From Mycobacterium kyogaense (GTDB lineage Bacteria > Actinomycetota > Actinomycetes > Mycobacteriales > Mycobacteriaceae): 64,000 nt of DNA. Position numbers and translations under genes: made by a program. Below, in pieces: positions 8,244-17,091 of the stretch. The stretch spans positions 1 through 64,000 of the forward strand of contig NZ_QJUA01000032.1 in NCBI RefSeq assembly GCF_003254575.1, given 5' to 3'. The notes beneath the pieces are model-generated. The model was given only the letters and a program-made list of their open reading frames with translations, was not told the DNA's origin and made no database searches. Within the stretch, counting starts at the first letter, position 1; each line of letters starts with the position of its first letter.

Positions 8244-9298
8244 TCAAGAAGCTGACCGCCTCCCCGCTGCTGTGGCCCGCGCTGGCGCTCGTCGCTCTGC
8301 TCATCGTCAACGTGATCCTGACACCGAGCTTCCTGAGCATCCGCGTGCAGGACGGCCACCTGTTCGGCAGCCTCATCGACATCCTGCGCAACGGCGCCCC
8401 CACCATGCTGGTCGCGCTCGGCATGACGCTGGTGATCGCCTCCCGCGGTATCGACCTGTCCGTCGGTGCCGTTGTCGCCGTCAGCGGCGCGCTGGCCTGC
8501 GCGCACATCGCCGCCTCCGGCGATCCGGGCAGCCCCGCCACCGTGCTGACCGCCATGGGCATCGCGCTCGGCGTCGCCGTGCTGCTGGGGCTGTGGAACG
8601 GCGCCCTGGTGTCGGTGTTCGGGGTGCAACCGATCATCGCGACGCTGGTGCTGATGACCGCCGGCCGAGGCATCGCGCTGTCGATCACCGACGGTCAGAT
8701 CGTCACCACCGCGAGCGCACCGTTCAAGGTACTGGGCGCCGGGTTCGCGTTGGGACTGCCGGTCGCGATCCTGGTCAGCCTCGGCGTGTTCGCCCTCGTC
8801 GGCCTGCTGACCCGCCGCACGGCGCTGGGCATGCTGCTCGAGTCGGTCGGCATCAACCCCGAGGCCAGCAGGCTCGCCGGGGTGCGGCATCGCTCGATCG
8901 TGTTCGCGGTCTACGTGTTCAGCGCGCTGTGCGCCGGAGTCGCGGGATTGATGATCGCGTCGAACATCTCCGCCGCCGACGCCAACAACGCCGGGCTGTG
9001 GATCGAGATGGACGCCATCCTGGCCGTCGTCATCGGCGGCACCTCGCTGTTGGGTGGCCGGTTCAGCCTGACCGGCACGATTCTGGGCGCGTTGATCATC
9101 CAGACGCTGACCACCACCGTGTACACCGCCGGCATCACGCCGGAGACCACGCTGGTGTTCAAGGCGCTGGTGGTCATCGCGGTGTGCCTGCTGCAGGCAC
9201 CGAAGTTCCGCGCGCTGCTGCGACGGAAACGCACCGGCCGACCCGTGACGGTCGCGCCCGTCAGCGTCCGCAGCGCCGCACCGGTGGTGACACGATGA
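8240..9298 (+). CDS. sugar ABC transporter permease 1, YtfT/AraW type
   Basis: A 352-residue BPD_transp_2 permease with roughly nine to ten hydrophobic segments. It contains the family signature SRGIDLSVGAVVAVSGAL and the cytoplasmic loop NPEASRLAGVRH that meets the ATPase. The GTG start at 8240 overlaps the ATPase stop. It is one of two different permeases in this importer, so the channel is probably a heterodimer, as in YtfT-YjfF. The final 30 residues are basic and cytoplasmic. Long open frames that overlap it in other frames are composition shadows. Confidence 0.9.
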   Translation: MIKKLTASPLLWPALALVALLIVNVILTPSFLSIRVQDGHLFGSLIDILRNGAPTMLVALGMTLVIASRGIDLSVGAVVAVSGALACAHIAASGDPGSPATVLTAMGIALGVAVLLGLWNGALVSVFGVQPIIATLVLMTAGRGIALSITDGQIVTTASAPFKVLGAGFALGLPVAILVSLGVFALVGLLTRRTALGMLLESVGINPEASRLAGVRHRSIVFAVYVFSALCAGVAGLMIASNISAADANNAGLWIEMDAILAVVIGGTSLLGGRFSLTGTILGALIIQTLTTTVYTAGITPETTLVFKALVVIAVCLLQAPKFRALLRRKRTGRPVTVAPVSVRSAAPVVTR

Positions 9299-10290
9299 CC
9301 GTCACCGCCACCCGGCCCGGTGCACTCGCCGGCCTGGCCCGCTACGCCCGCGGCCGCTACCTCTCGCCGCTGGCTTCGCTCGCTCTGTTCGTCGTGATGT
9401 TCGTCGCCGTCGTCACCCGCTTCGACTTCGCCAGCCCCGCCCAGGTGTTTCTGAACCTGTTGGTGGACAACAGCTATCTGATCGTGCTTGCGGTCGGCAT
9501 GACGTTCGTGCTGCTGACCGGCGGCATCGACCTGAGCGTCGGGTCGGTCGTGGCGCTGTCCACCGTGATCGTGGCGACGACGCTGCGGGCCGGGTGGCCC
9601 ACCCCGCTGGCGCTGGCCGCCGTGCTGATCGTCGGCCCGCTGCTCGGGCTCGTGATGGGTCTGGTGATCGAGTACTTCGACGTCCAGCCGTTCATCGTCA
9701 CGCTCGCCGGCATGTTCGCAGCGCGCGGCCTCTGCTACGTGATCAGCGTCGACACGCTGCCGATCGACGATCCGGTGATGCGGGCCGTCGGCTTGAACTA
9801 CGTCTACCTCTACGAGGACAAGTTCATCCGGTGGACGGTCGTGATCGCGCTCGCTGTCGTCGTGGCCGCGGTCTACGCGCTGCACCAGACGCGGTTCGGC
9901 CGGACGGTGTACGCCGTCGGCGGGAATCGGCAGTCCGCACAGCTGATGGGACTCAATGCCTCTCGCGCCCGCGTCGGGGTGTACGCGATCAGCGGCTTCT
10001 GCGCGGCGCTGGCCGGACTGCTGCTCGCGATGCAGAAGCTGTCGGGCTACAGCCTCAACGGCATCGGGCTCGAACTCGACGCGATCGCAGCCGCCGTCAT
10101 CGGCGGGGTGCTGCTCGCCGGCGGTGTCGGCTTCGTGCTCGGCTCGCTGATCGGGGTGCTGGTGCTCGGCACCATCGGCACGTTCGTCACCGCCGCCAAC
10201 CTCGACTCGTACTGGACCCGCATCATGACGGGGGTTCTGCTGCTGATATTCGTCCTGGTTCAACGACTAGTGGTGAGGAAACCCGGATGA
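9295..10290 (+). CDS. sugar ABC transporter permease 2, YjfF/AraZ type
   Basis: A 331-residue BPD_transp_2 permease; its ATG at 9295 overlaps the preceding stop (ATGA). The signature GGIDLSVGSVVALSTVIVA and the loop YAVGGNRQSAQLMGLNASR are those of the YjfF subfamily. The C-terminus GTFVTAANLDSYWTRIMTG also resembles YjfF. Together with the previous gene it makes the transmembrane channel. Its stop overlaps the start of the LacI gene, so regulator and transporter are produced from one transcript. Confidence 0.9.
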   Translation: MTVTATRPGALAGLARYARGRYLSPLASLALFVVMFVAVVTRFDFASPAQVFLNLLVDNSYLIVLAVGMTFVLLTGGIDLSVGSVVALSTVIVATTLRAGWPTPLALAAVLIVGPLLGLVMGLVIEYFDVQPFIVTLAGMFAARGLCYVISVDTLPIDDPVMRAVGLNYVYLYEDKFIRWTVVIALAVVVAAVYALHQTRFGRTVYAVGGNRQSAQLMGLNASRARVGVYAISGFCAALAGLLLAMQKLSGYSLNGIGLELDAIAAAVIGGVLLAGGVGFVLGSLIGVLVLGTIGTFVTAANLDSYWTRIMTGVLLLIFVLVQRLVVRKPG

Positions 10291-11315
10291 GCACCCAGCC
10301 CACTCCCCCGACGGCTGCCAAGCCGGTGATGGCCGACGTCGCGCGCCTGGCCGGCGTCAGCCACCAGACCGTGTCCCGGGTGATCAACGGAGCGGCGAGC
10401 ATCCGCCCCGCCACCAAGGCCCGCGTCGAGCAGGCCATCGAGGAGCTCGGCTACCGGCCCAACACCGCAGCCCGCGCCCTGGTGACCCGCCGCTCGGGCA
10501 TCATCGGGATCGTCGGCACCAACAGCGCCCTCTACGGCCCGTCGAGCATCCAGCGCTCCGTGCAGGAGGCCGCCCGCGCGGCCGGCTACTTCTCCAGCCT
10601 GGTGCCGCTCGCCGAGGTCACCCTCGAGGCGCTGCGCGATGCGCTCGACCACCTCACCCGGCAGTCGGTCGAGGCGATCGTGATGATCGCCGCTCAGGAG
10701 GACGCGCTGGAGATCGTGCACTCCGCCCACGCCGACCTCCCCCTGGTGGTGGTCGAGGGCGATCTGTCGGGTCGGGGTCTCAGCGTCGGCGTCGACCAGA
10801 TCGGCGGGGCCCGGCAGGCCACTGCACACTTGATCGACCTCGGTCACACCGCGATCGAACACGTTGCCGGGCCGCTGAATTGGACCGAGGCCAAAGGCCG
10901 GCAGACCGGCTACGAGGAGGCCATGCGCGATGCCGGCCTGACCCCCCGCGATCCGTGGGAGGGCGACTGGACGCCGGGCCGTGGTTACGAGATCGGCCGC
11001 GAACTCGCCCGCAAGGACGATGTCAGTGCGGTGTTCGTCGCCAATGACCAGATGGCGATCGGCGTGCTGCACGCACTCGCCGAGGCCGGCCTCGCCGTAC
11101 CCGACGACATCAGCGTCGTCGGATTCGACGACATCCCCGAGGCCGGCTTCCTGATCCCGGCGCTCACCACCATCCGGCAGGACTTCCAGGCGATCGGCCG
11201 CCGCGCCATCGACCTGGTGATGGCCACCCTCGAAGGGTCGAGCGCCAACGTCCCGCTCCTTCCTCCTGAACTGATCGTCCGCGCCAGCACCGCACCGCCG
11301 AAGGAGTCTTCGTGA
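10287..11315 (+). CDS. LacI-family transcriptional regulator of sugar regulon
   Basis: A 342-residue repressor. The helix-turn-helix and hinge occupy about residues 14-65 (MADVARLAGVSHQTVSRVI, then RPATKARVEQAIEELGYRPN), followed by a sugar-binding core with VFVANDQMAIGVLHAL and VVGFDDIPEAGF. It lies inside the importer/arabinose operon, overlapping the genes on both sides by four bases. The three palindromes between the divergent sugar operons have the CG-centred form typical of LacI proteins and are the best candidates for its binding sites. The inducer is probably arabinose, galactose or a phosphorylated derivative. This would give an autoregulated circuit covering both arms. Confidence 0.92.
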   Translation: MSTQPTPPTAAKPVMADVARLAGVSHQTVSRVINGAASIRPATKARVEQAIEELGYRPNTAARALVTRRSGIIGIVGTNSALYGPSSIQRSVQEAARAAGYFSSLVPLAEVTLEALRDALDHLTRQSVEAIVMIAAQEDALEIVHSAHADLPLVVVEGDLSGRGLSVGVDQIGGARQATAHLIDLGHTAIEHVAGPLNWTEAKGRQTGYEEAMRDAGLTPRDPWEGDWTPGRGYEIGRELARKDDVSAVFVANDQMAIGVLHALAEAGLAVPDDISVVGFDDIPEAGFLIPALTTIRQDFQAIGRRAIDLVMATLEGSSANVPLLPPELIVRASTAPPKESS

Positions 11316-12979
11316 GCAGTGAGAAGTACACGGTAGGAGTCGATTTCGGCACCCTGTCCGGACGTGCGCTGGTGGTGCGGGTCAGCGACGGCCACGAGAT
11401 GGGCAGCGCCGAACACGTGTACCGCCACGCGGTGGTGACCGACACGCTGCCCGGCGGCACCGACCGGCTGCCTCCGCAGTGGGCACTGCAGGTGCCCAGC
11501 GACTACGTCGACGTGCTGCGCACCGCGGTCCCGCAGGCCGTCGCCGCCGCCGGGATCGATCCGGCCGACGTCATCGGGATCGGCACCGACTTCACCGCCT
11601 GCACGATGGTGCCGGTACGCAGCGACGGTACCCCGCTGTGCGAGCTCGCCGACTTCGCCGACCGCCCGCACGCCTACGCCAAGCTGTGGCGCCACCACTC
11701 CCCGCAGCCGCAGGCCGACCGCATCAATACCGTTGCGGCACAGCGCGAAGAGTCCTGGCTCCCGCGCTACGGCGGACTGATCTCCAGCGAGTGGGAGTTC
11801 GCCAAGGCTCTCGAGATCCTCGACGAGGACCCCCAGGTGTACGCGGCGATGGATCACTTCGTCGAGGCCGCCGACTGGATCGTCTGGCAGCTCTGCGGCA
11901 CCTACGTCCGTAACGCGTGCACCGCCGGGTACAAGGGCATCCGGCAGGACGGCCACTACCCGTCACGGGACTTCCTCGCCGCGGTCCGGCCGGAATTCGC
12001 CGACTTCGTCACCGACAAGCTCGACCACCGCATCGGCCGGCTCGGCGACAGCGCCGGATTGCTGACCGCCCAAGCTGCCGCGTGGACCGGCCTGCCGCAG
12101 GGCATTCCGGTCGCGGTCGGCAACGTCGACGCCCACGTCACCGTCGCCGCCGCCGACGCGCTCGACCCGGGCTCGCTGGTCGCCATCATGGGCACCTCGA
12201 CCTGTCACGTGATGAACTCCGACGTGCTGCGCGAGGTCCCCGGCATGTGCGGGGTGGTACTCGACGGAATCAGCTCCGGCAGTTGGGGATACGAAGCCGG
12301 ACAATCCGGGGTGGGCGATATCTTCGGCTGGTTCGTCGCCAACTGCGTGCCCGAGAGCTACCAGACCGAGGCCCGGCGCCGTGGACTGTCCCTGCACGCG
12401 TATCTGTCCGAGCTGGCCGGCCAGCAGCGCGTCGGCGAGCACGGCCTGATCGCGCTGGACTGGCACAGCGGAAACCGGTCCGTTCTCGTCGATCACGAGC
12501 TGTCAGGCGTCATGGTCGGGCAGACACTCGCCACCACGTGCGTCGACATGTACCGGGCCCTGTTGGAGGCCACCGCGTTCGGGACCCGGATGATCGTCGA
12601 GACGTTCGTGCGCAGCGGCGTGCCGGTCAACGAACTCGTCGTGGCCGGTGGCCTGCTGAAGAACAGCCTGCTGATGCAGATCTACGCCGACGCCGTCGGG
12701 CTGCCGCTGTCGGTGGTGCCGTCGCCGCAGGCGCCCGCGCTCGGCTCGGCCATCCACGCCGCCACTGCGGCCGGCGCGTTCCCCGACGTGCCGACCGCCG
12801 CCCGGCAGATGGGCCGCCGCATCCGCGACGCCTACACCCCGATCCCCGCCAATGTCGCTGCCTACGAACAGCTCTACCGCGAGTACGTCGCGGCCTACGA
12901 GTGGTTCGGCCGCGGCAACGGCATGATGCGGCGGCTTCGCCGCATCGGCACCCCCGAACCCGTAGGAGTTCTGTCGTGA
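11312..12979 (+). CDS. araB: ribulokinase
   Basis: Phosphorylates L-ribulose to L-ribulose-5-phosphate, the second step of arabinose breakdown. The 555-residue FGGY-type kinase starts at GTG 11312, overlaps the LacI stop, and has a GAAGGAG ribosome site about seven bases upstream. Family features are the N-terminal phosphate loop VGVDFGTLSGRALVV, the central GTSTCHVM stretch, and the C-terminal EATAFGTRMIVE and GGLLKNSLLMQ segments for nucleotide binding. Length is normal for AraB. Followed by araD with a four-base overlap. Confidence 0.95.
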   Translation: MSSEKYTVGVDFGTLSGRALVVRVSDGHEMGSAEHVYRHAVVTDTLPGGTDRLPPQWALQVPSDYVDVLRTAVPQAVAAAGIDPADVIGIGTDFTACTMVPVRSDGTPLCELADFADRPHAYAKLWRHHSPQPQADRINTVAAQREESWLPRYGGLISSEWEFAKALEILDEDPQVYAAMDHFVEAADWIVWQLCGTYVRNACTAGYKGIRQDGHYPSRDFLAAVRPEFADFVTDKLDHRIGRLGDSAGLLTAQAAAWTGLPQGIPVAVGNVDAHVTVAAADALDPGSLVAIMGTSTCHVMNSDVLREVPGMCGVVLDGISSGSWGYEAGQSGVGDIFGWFVANCVPESYQTEARRRGLSLHAYLSELAGQQRVGEHGLIALDWHSGNRSVLVDHELSGVMVGQTLATTCVDMYRALLEATAFGTRMIVETFVRSGVPVNELVVAGGLLKNSLLMQIYADAVGLPLSVVPSPQAPALGSAIHAATAAGAFPDVPTAARQMGRRIRDAYTPIPANVAAYEQLYREYVAAYEWFGRGNGMMRRLRRIGTPEPVGVLS

Positions 12980-13686
12980 GAATCACCTCCGACATCGATG
13001 CGGCCATCGCCGATCTGCGCCGCCAGGTGTGCGATCTGCACCGCCACCTGACCCAGTACGAACTGGTGATTTGGACCGCGGGCAACGTGTCGGCCCGAGT
13101 CCCCGGCCGCGACCTGATGATCATCAAACCCTCCGGTGCGGACTACGACTCGATGGCCCCGGCGGACATGGTGGTCTGCGATCTGTACGGCAACCTCGTC
13201 GACGGTGAGCTGTCCCCGTCGTCGGACACCGCCGCCCACGCCTACGTGTACCGGCACATGCCCCACGTCGGCGGGGTCGTGCACACCCACTCCACCTACG
13301 CCACCGCGTGGGCCGCGCGAGGTGAACCGATCCCGTGCGTGCTGACGATGATCGCCGACGAGTTCGGCGGCGAGATCCCGGTCGGCCCGTTCGCGCTCAT
13401 CGGCGACGACTCGATCGGCCGCGGCATCGTCGAAACACTGCAGCACAGTCGATCTCGCGCGGTGCTGATGCGCAATCACGGCCCGTTCACCATCGGGCGC
13501 ACGGCCCGCGAGGCCGTCAAGGCCGCCGTGATGGTCGAGGATGTCGCCCGCACCGTGCACATCAGCCTCCAACTCGGCGTGCCGCCGGAGATCGACGCCG
13601 AGGACGTCACCGCCCTGTTCGAGCGCTACCAGAACGTGTACGGCCAGCCCGGCCACACCACGAACCCCGAGGAGACCCTGCGATGA
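12976..13686 (+). CDS. araD: L-ribulose-5-phosphate 4-epimerase
   Basis: Converts L-ribulose-5-phosphate to D-xylulose-5-phosphate for the pentose phosphate pathway. A 236-residue class II aldolase/epimerase with TAGNVSARV near the N-terminus, the zinc histidines in VVHTHSTYATAW, and a third His in MRNHGPFTIG. The GTG start at 12976 overlaps the araB stop and is preceded by TAGGAG at about 12963. Its stop overlaps the araA ATG. Related fuculose-phosphate aldolases share the fold, but position between araB and araA settles the call. Confidence 0.95.
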   Translation: MRITSDIDAAIADLRRQVCDLHRHLTQYELVIWTAGNVSARVPGRDLMIIKPSGADYDSMAPADMVVCDLYGNLVDGELSPSSDTAAHAYVYRHMPHVGGVVHTHSTYATAWAARGEPIPCVLTMIADEFGGEIPVGPFALIGDDSIGRGIVETLQHSRSRAVLMRNHGPFTIGRTAREAVKAAVMVEDVARTVHISLQLGVPPEIDAEDVTALFERYQNVYGQPGHTTNPEETLR

Positions 13687-15194
13687 TCGCGTCCCGACTC
13701 GTCACCAGCCAGGTGTGGCTGGTGACGGGCAGCCAGTCGATGTACGGGCAGGCCATCCTCGACCAGGTCGCCGAGCAGTCCCGCCAGATCGCCGAACAGC
13801 TCGACGCCGGACCCGAGATCCCGGTCGAGGTGCGGTGGCTGCCCGTCGTCACCGACACCGAGCAGATCGCCCGGGTGCTGGCCGAGGCCAACGCCTCTCC
13901 CGATTGCATCGGGGTGATCGCGTGGATGCACACGTTCTCGCCGGCGAAGATGTGGATCCGCGGGCTCAAGGCCCTGACCAAACCGCTGCTGCACCTGCAC
14001 ACCCAGTTCGGTGTCGAATTGCCCTGGGAGTCCATCGACATGGACTTCATGAACCTGAACCAGGCCGCCCACGGCGACCGCGAGTTCGGCTACATCCAGA
14101 CCCGCATGTCGCACCCGCGCAAGACCGTCGCCGGCCACGTCAGCGACCCACGCACCCGCCACCGCGTCGGCTCCTGGATGCGCGCAGCCCTCGGACACGC
14201 CGAACTCTCGACGTTGAAGGTGGCCCGGTTCGGCGACAACATGCGCGGCGTCGCCGTCACCGAAGGCGACAAGGTCGAGGCCGAGGCACACTTCGGCGTC
14301 TCGGTGGACACCTACGGCGTCAACGACCTGGTCCGAGTCGTCAACAACATCAACGCCTCCGACGTCGACAAGCTGGTCCGTGAGTACGCCCACACCTACC
14401 GGGTGGCGCCCGAACTGCTACCCGGCGGAGACCGGCACACGTCACTGCGGGTCGGCGCGCAGATCGAACTCGGCTTGCGGAAGTTTCTGCAGCAGGGCGG
14501 CTTCCACGCCTTTACCACCAACTTCGAGGACCTGGGCGGGCTGCGTCAGCTCCCCGGTCTTGCGGTGCAACGCCTGATGGCCGACGGCTACGGCTTCGGT
14601 GGCGAGGGCGACTGGAAGACCGCGACCATGCTGCGCACCATCAAGGTGATGGGCGAAGGTCTGCCGGGCGGCACCTCGTTCATGGAGGACTACACCTACG
14701 ACCTGACACCGGGCCGCGAACGGATCCTCGGCGCACACATGCTCGAAGTCTGTCCGAGCATCGCCGCCGACGTGCCGACGCTGGAGGTGCATCCCCTCTC
14801 GATCGGCGACCGGGACGACCCGGTGCGGCTGCGCTTCACCGCCGCCCCGGCCGACGCCGTGATCGTCGGCATCTGCGACATGGGCGATCGGTTCCGATTG
14901 GTGGCCAACGAGGTCCGCGTGGTCGAGCCAGCAGTGGAGCTGCCGCGACTGCCCGTCGCGTGCGCGGTGTGGGAGCCGCTGCCCTCGTGGTCCACCTCGG
15001 CCGAGGCGTGGCTGATGGCCGGTGCACCCCACCACACCGTGCTGACCACCGCGGTGGACACCGAGACCGTCGAGGACTTCGCCGACATGACGGGCACCGA
15101 GCTGATGGTCATCGACGCCGCCACCACGATCCGGGACTTCCAGAACGCACTCAAGTGGAACCAGGTGTATCACCATGTCGCCGGCGGACTCTGA
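13683..15194 (+). CDS. araA: L-arabinose isomerase
   Basis: Interconverts L-arabinose and L-ribulose, the first step of the pathway, with a Mn-dependent active site. The 503-residue length is typical. Recognisable blocks are WLVTGSQSMYGQAIL at the N-terminus, KPLLHLHTQFGVELPW, TNFEDLGGLRQLPGLAVQRL (metal-binding Glu), GEGDWKTA, TSFMEDYTYDL (second Glu) and GAHMLEVCPSI (metal-binding His). It starts at ATG 13683, overlapping the araD stop. The order B-D-A differs from enterobacterial BAD but is consistent with one operon. Confidence 0.96.
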   Translation: MIASRLVTSQVWLVTGSQSMYGQAILDQVAEQSRQIAEQLDAGPEIPVEVRWLPVVTDTEQIARVLAEANASPDCIGVIAWMHTFSPAKMWIRGLKALTKPLLHLHTQFGVELPWESIDMDFMNLNQAAHGDREFGYIQTRMSHPRKTVAGHVSDPRTRHRVGSWMRAALGHAELSTLKVARFGDNMRGVAVTEGDKVEAEAHFGVSVDTYGVNDLVRVVNNINASDVDKLVREYAHTYRVAPELLPGGDRHTSLRVGAQIELGLRKFLQQGGFHAFTTNFEDLGGLRQLPGLAVQRLMADGYGFGGEGDWKTATMLRTIKVMGEGLPGGTSFMEDYTYDLTPGRERILGAHMLEVCPSIAADVPTLEVHPLSIGDRDDPVRLRFTAAPADAVIVGICDMGDRFRLVANEVRVVEPAVELPRLPVACAVWEPLPSWSTSAEAWLMAGAPHHTVLTTAVDTETVEDFADMTGTELMVIDAATTIRDFQNALKWNQVYHHVAGGL

Positions 15195-15209
15195 CGCGGT
15201 GGTGCGCTG

Positions 15210-16217
15210 ATGCTCGCCGCGCGCCTGCACGGCGTCGGTGATCTGCGCGTCTACCGCGAACTCGATCCCGACGAACCGCCACCCGGCTGGTCACTGCTCG
15301 CCGTCACCTCGGTCGGCATCTGCGGCTCGGACCTGCACTGGTTCACCGACGGCGGCATCGGAGAGAACCGGATCGAGCGTCCCGTCGTACCCGGCCACGA
15401 ATTCGCCGCCGTCGCGCTCACCGGGCCGCTCGCCGGCCGCCGGGTGGCCGTGGACCCCGCGATCCCGTGCCAGAACTGCGAGATGTGCCGCGCCGGCTTC
15501 CACAACCTCTGCCCCACTGTGGAATTCGCCGGGCACGGCACGCTCGACGGCGCTCTGCGGGAACACCTGGTGTGGCCGGATCACCTGCTGCATCCGCTGC
15601 CCGACGACCTCAGCGACGACGCCGGCGCACTGCTCGAACCGCTCGGCGTCGCTGTTCACGCCGTCGGAGTCGGCCACGTCCGGCCCGGGATGGACGTCCT
15701 CGTCGTCGGGGGCGGGCCGATCGGCGTGCTCACCGCGCAGGTCGTGCGGCGGACCGGGGCCCGGCGAGTGTTCCTCGTCGAACCGCTCGCCCATCGGCGC
15801 GCCACCGCGCTGCGGGTCGGCGTCGACGCCGCCTTCACACCCGAGGCGGCGGCCGACGAGATCCTCGACGCGACCGATGGCCGCGGCGTCGACGCGGTGA
15901 TCGAGATGGCCGGCACCGACGCGGCGATCGCCACCGCCGTGGCCGCCTCCCGGCCGGGAGCCCGAATCGCGCTCGGCGGCATTCCGTCGGAGGATTCGTC
16001 GTCGTTCCCGGCAGCCGCCGCCCGGCGCAAAGGTCTGACCTTCGCGATGGTGCGGCGGATGAATGACACCTACCCGCAGGCCATCGAATTGGCCACCAGT
16101 GGAATCGATCTCGATGCGATCGTCAGCCAGCGGCGGCCCCTTGCCGAGGCCGCCGAGGCCTTCACCTCAGCGGCGCAGCGCTGCGGCGACAAGGTCGTCG
16201 TCACCGTGTCCGGCTGA
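15210..16217 (+). CDS. zinc-dependent sugar-alcohol dehydrogenase (MDR family)
   Basis: A 335-residue medium-chain dehydrogenase. The catalytic zinc site is ICGSDLHW and the GHE motif in VVPGHEF. The structural zinc cysteines are in CQNCEMCRAGFHNLC. The NAD-binding Rossmann motif is VVGGGPIGVL. Such enzymes oxidise sorbitol, L-idonate, L-threonine or L-arabinitol. It follows araA by 15 bases on the same strand, so it may act on a polyol linked to arabinose, such as L-arabinitol, but the exact substrate cannot be read from sequence. It ends the plus-strand sugar operon; the next genes are on the opposite strand. Confidence 0.85.
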   Translation: MLAARLHGVGDLRVYRELDPDEPPPGWSLLAVTSVGICGSDLHWFTDGGIGENRIERPVVPGHEFAAVALTGPLAGRRVAVDPAIPCQNCEMCRAGFHNLCPTVEFAGHGTLDGALREHLVWPDHLLHPLPDDLSDDAGALLEPLGVAVHAVGVGHVRPGMDVLVVGGGPIGVLTAQVVRRTGARRVFLVEPLAHRRATALRVGVDAAFTPEAAADEILDATDGRGVDAVIEMAGTDAAIATAVAASRPGARIALGGIPSEDSSSFPAAAARRKGLTFAMVRRMNDTYPQAIELATSGIDLDAIVSQRRPLAEAAEAFTSAAQRCGDKVVVTVSG

Positions 16218-16222
16218 GCCAC

Positions 16223-17083
16223 TCACCCCGCATTGGCGGACATCGCCCACCGGATGCCGCCGACGAGCACGTGCCCGGCTGAACGCACGACGGTCGCCTC
16301 GGCGGGCGGGAAGTACGGCAGCCACAGCGGTCCCCGCGCCCACCGCGGCAACATCGACACCGCCGCGGCGGCGAGCGCGGCATACGGTGCGCGCGCCAGG
16401 ATCGGCAGCGGCGGGGTCAGCAGCAGGAACCGGGCCGCATCGCGAGCGGCGGCCGTACCGGCCAGCTCCGGTCGGTAGTCGGAGAGCCTTTGCGCCACTT
16501 CAGCTTCCGTGCGGGGCGGGTCTATCACCCCCAACTTCGCGGCGACCTCCGCGGTGTCGGCCACGTATCCGTCGCGGCCCGCCTGATCGAGAGGTGCCGA
16601 CCCGTAGAGCTGATGTGCGCGTAGGAAGCTGTCGACCTCGGCGATGTGCACCCACTCCAGCAGGTGCGGATCCGTCGCCTCGTAGGACCGGCCGTCGGGT
16701 GCGACCCCGCGCACCCGACGGTGAATGCCGCGCACCTTGTCGACGGCGCGCTGCGCATCGTCGGCCGGACCGAACGTCGTCACCGCGAGGAACGTGCTCG
16801 TCCGCGCCAGCCGGCCCCACGGGTCACCCCGGTAGTCCGAGTGCTCGGCGACACCGGCCATCGCCAGCGGGTGCAGCGACTGCAGCAGCAGCGCCCGCAA
16901 CCCGCCGACGAACATCGACGCGTCGGCGTGCACCTGCCGGATCGGCCGGTCCTCGGCGAACCAGCGCGGGCCGGGCGTCTCGTGGATGCGGGCGCGATTC
17001 TCGGGTCCGTCCGGACCGGCCACCATCCCGAACAGCGCGCTGCCCATCCGCGTACGGACGGCCCCCAGGTCGTACAAAGCCAT
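16223..17083 (-). CDS. DUF2236 family protein (latex-clearing/MpaB-type oxygenase fold)
   Basis: A 286-residue protein; the ATG at 17083 opens MALYDLGAVRTRMGSALFGMVAG, whereas upstream in-frame extensions look non-coding. Motifs shared with DUF2236 proteins include LLLQSLHPLAMAGVAEHSDY with conserved histidines, and RTSTFLAVTTFG. Members of this superfamily include heme oxygenases such as rubber oxygenase Lcp and MpaB, but most mycobacterial members have no known substrate. It lies eight bases after the preceding serine hydrolase gene and is the last of four closely packed minus-strand genes. No signal peptide is evident. Confidence 0.8.
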   Translation of the reverse strand: MALYDLGAVRTRMGSALFGMVAGPDGPENRARIHETPGPRWFAEDRPIRQVHADASMFVGGLRALLLQSLHPLAMAGVAEHSDYRGDPWGRLARTSTFLAVTTFGPADDAQRAVDKVRGIHRRVRGVAPDGRSYEATDPHLLEWVHIAEVDSFLRAHQLYGSAPLDQAGRDGYVADTAEVAAKLGVIDPPRTEAEVAQRLSDYRPELAGTAAARDAARFLLLTPPLPILARAPYAALAAAAVSMLPRWARGPLWLPYFPPAEATVVRSAGHVLVGGIRWAMSANAG

Positions 17084-17091
17084 ACCCCAGG

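Noticed and set aside
8233..10290. 685-residue open frame overlapping both sugar permeases
   Set aside because: Its translation is Arg/Pro/Ala/His-rich with no domain, while the overlapping frames give perfect permeases; it is a shadow of GC-rich coding DNA.
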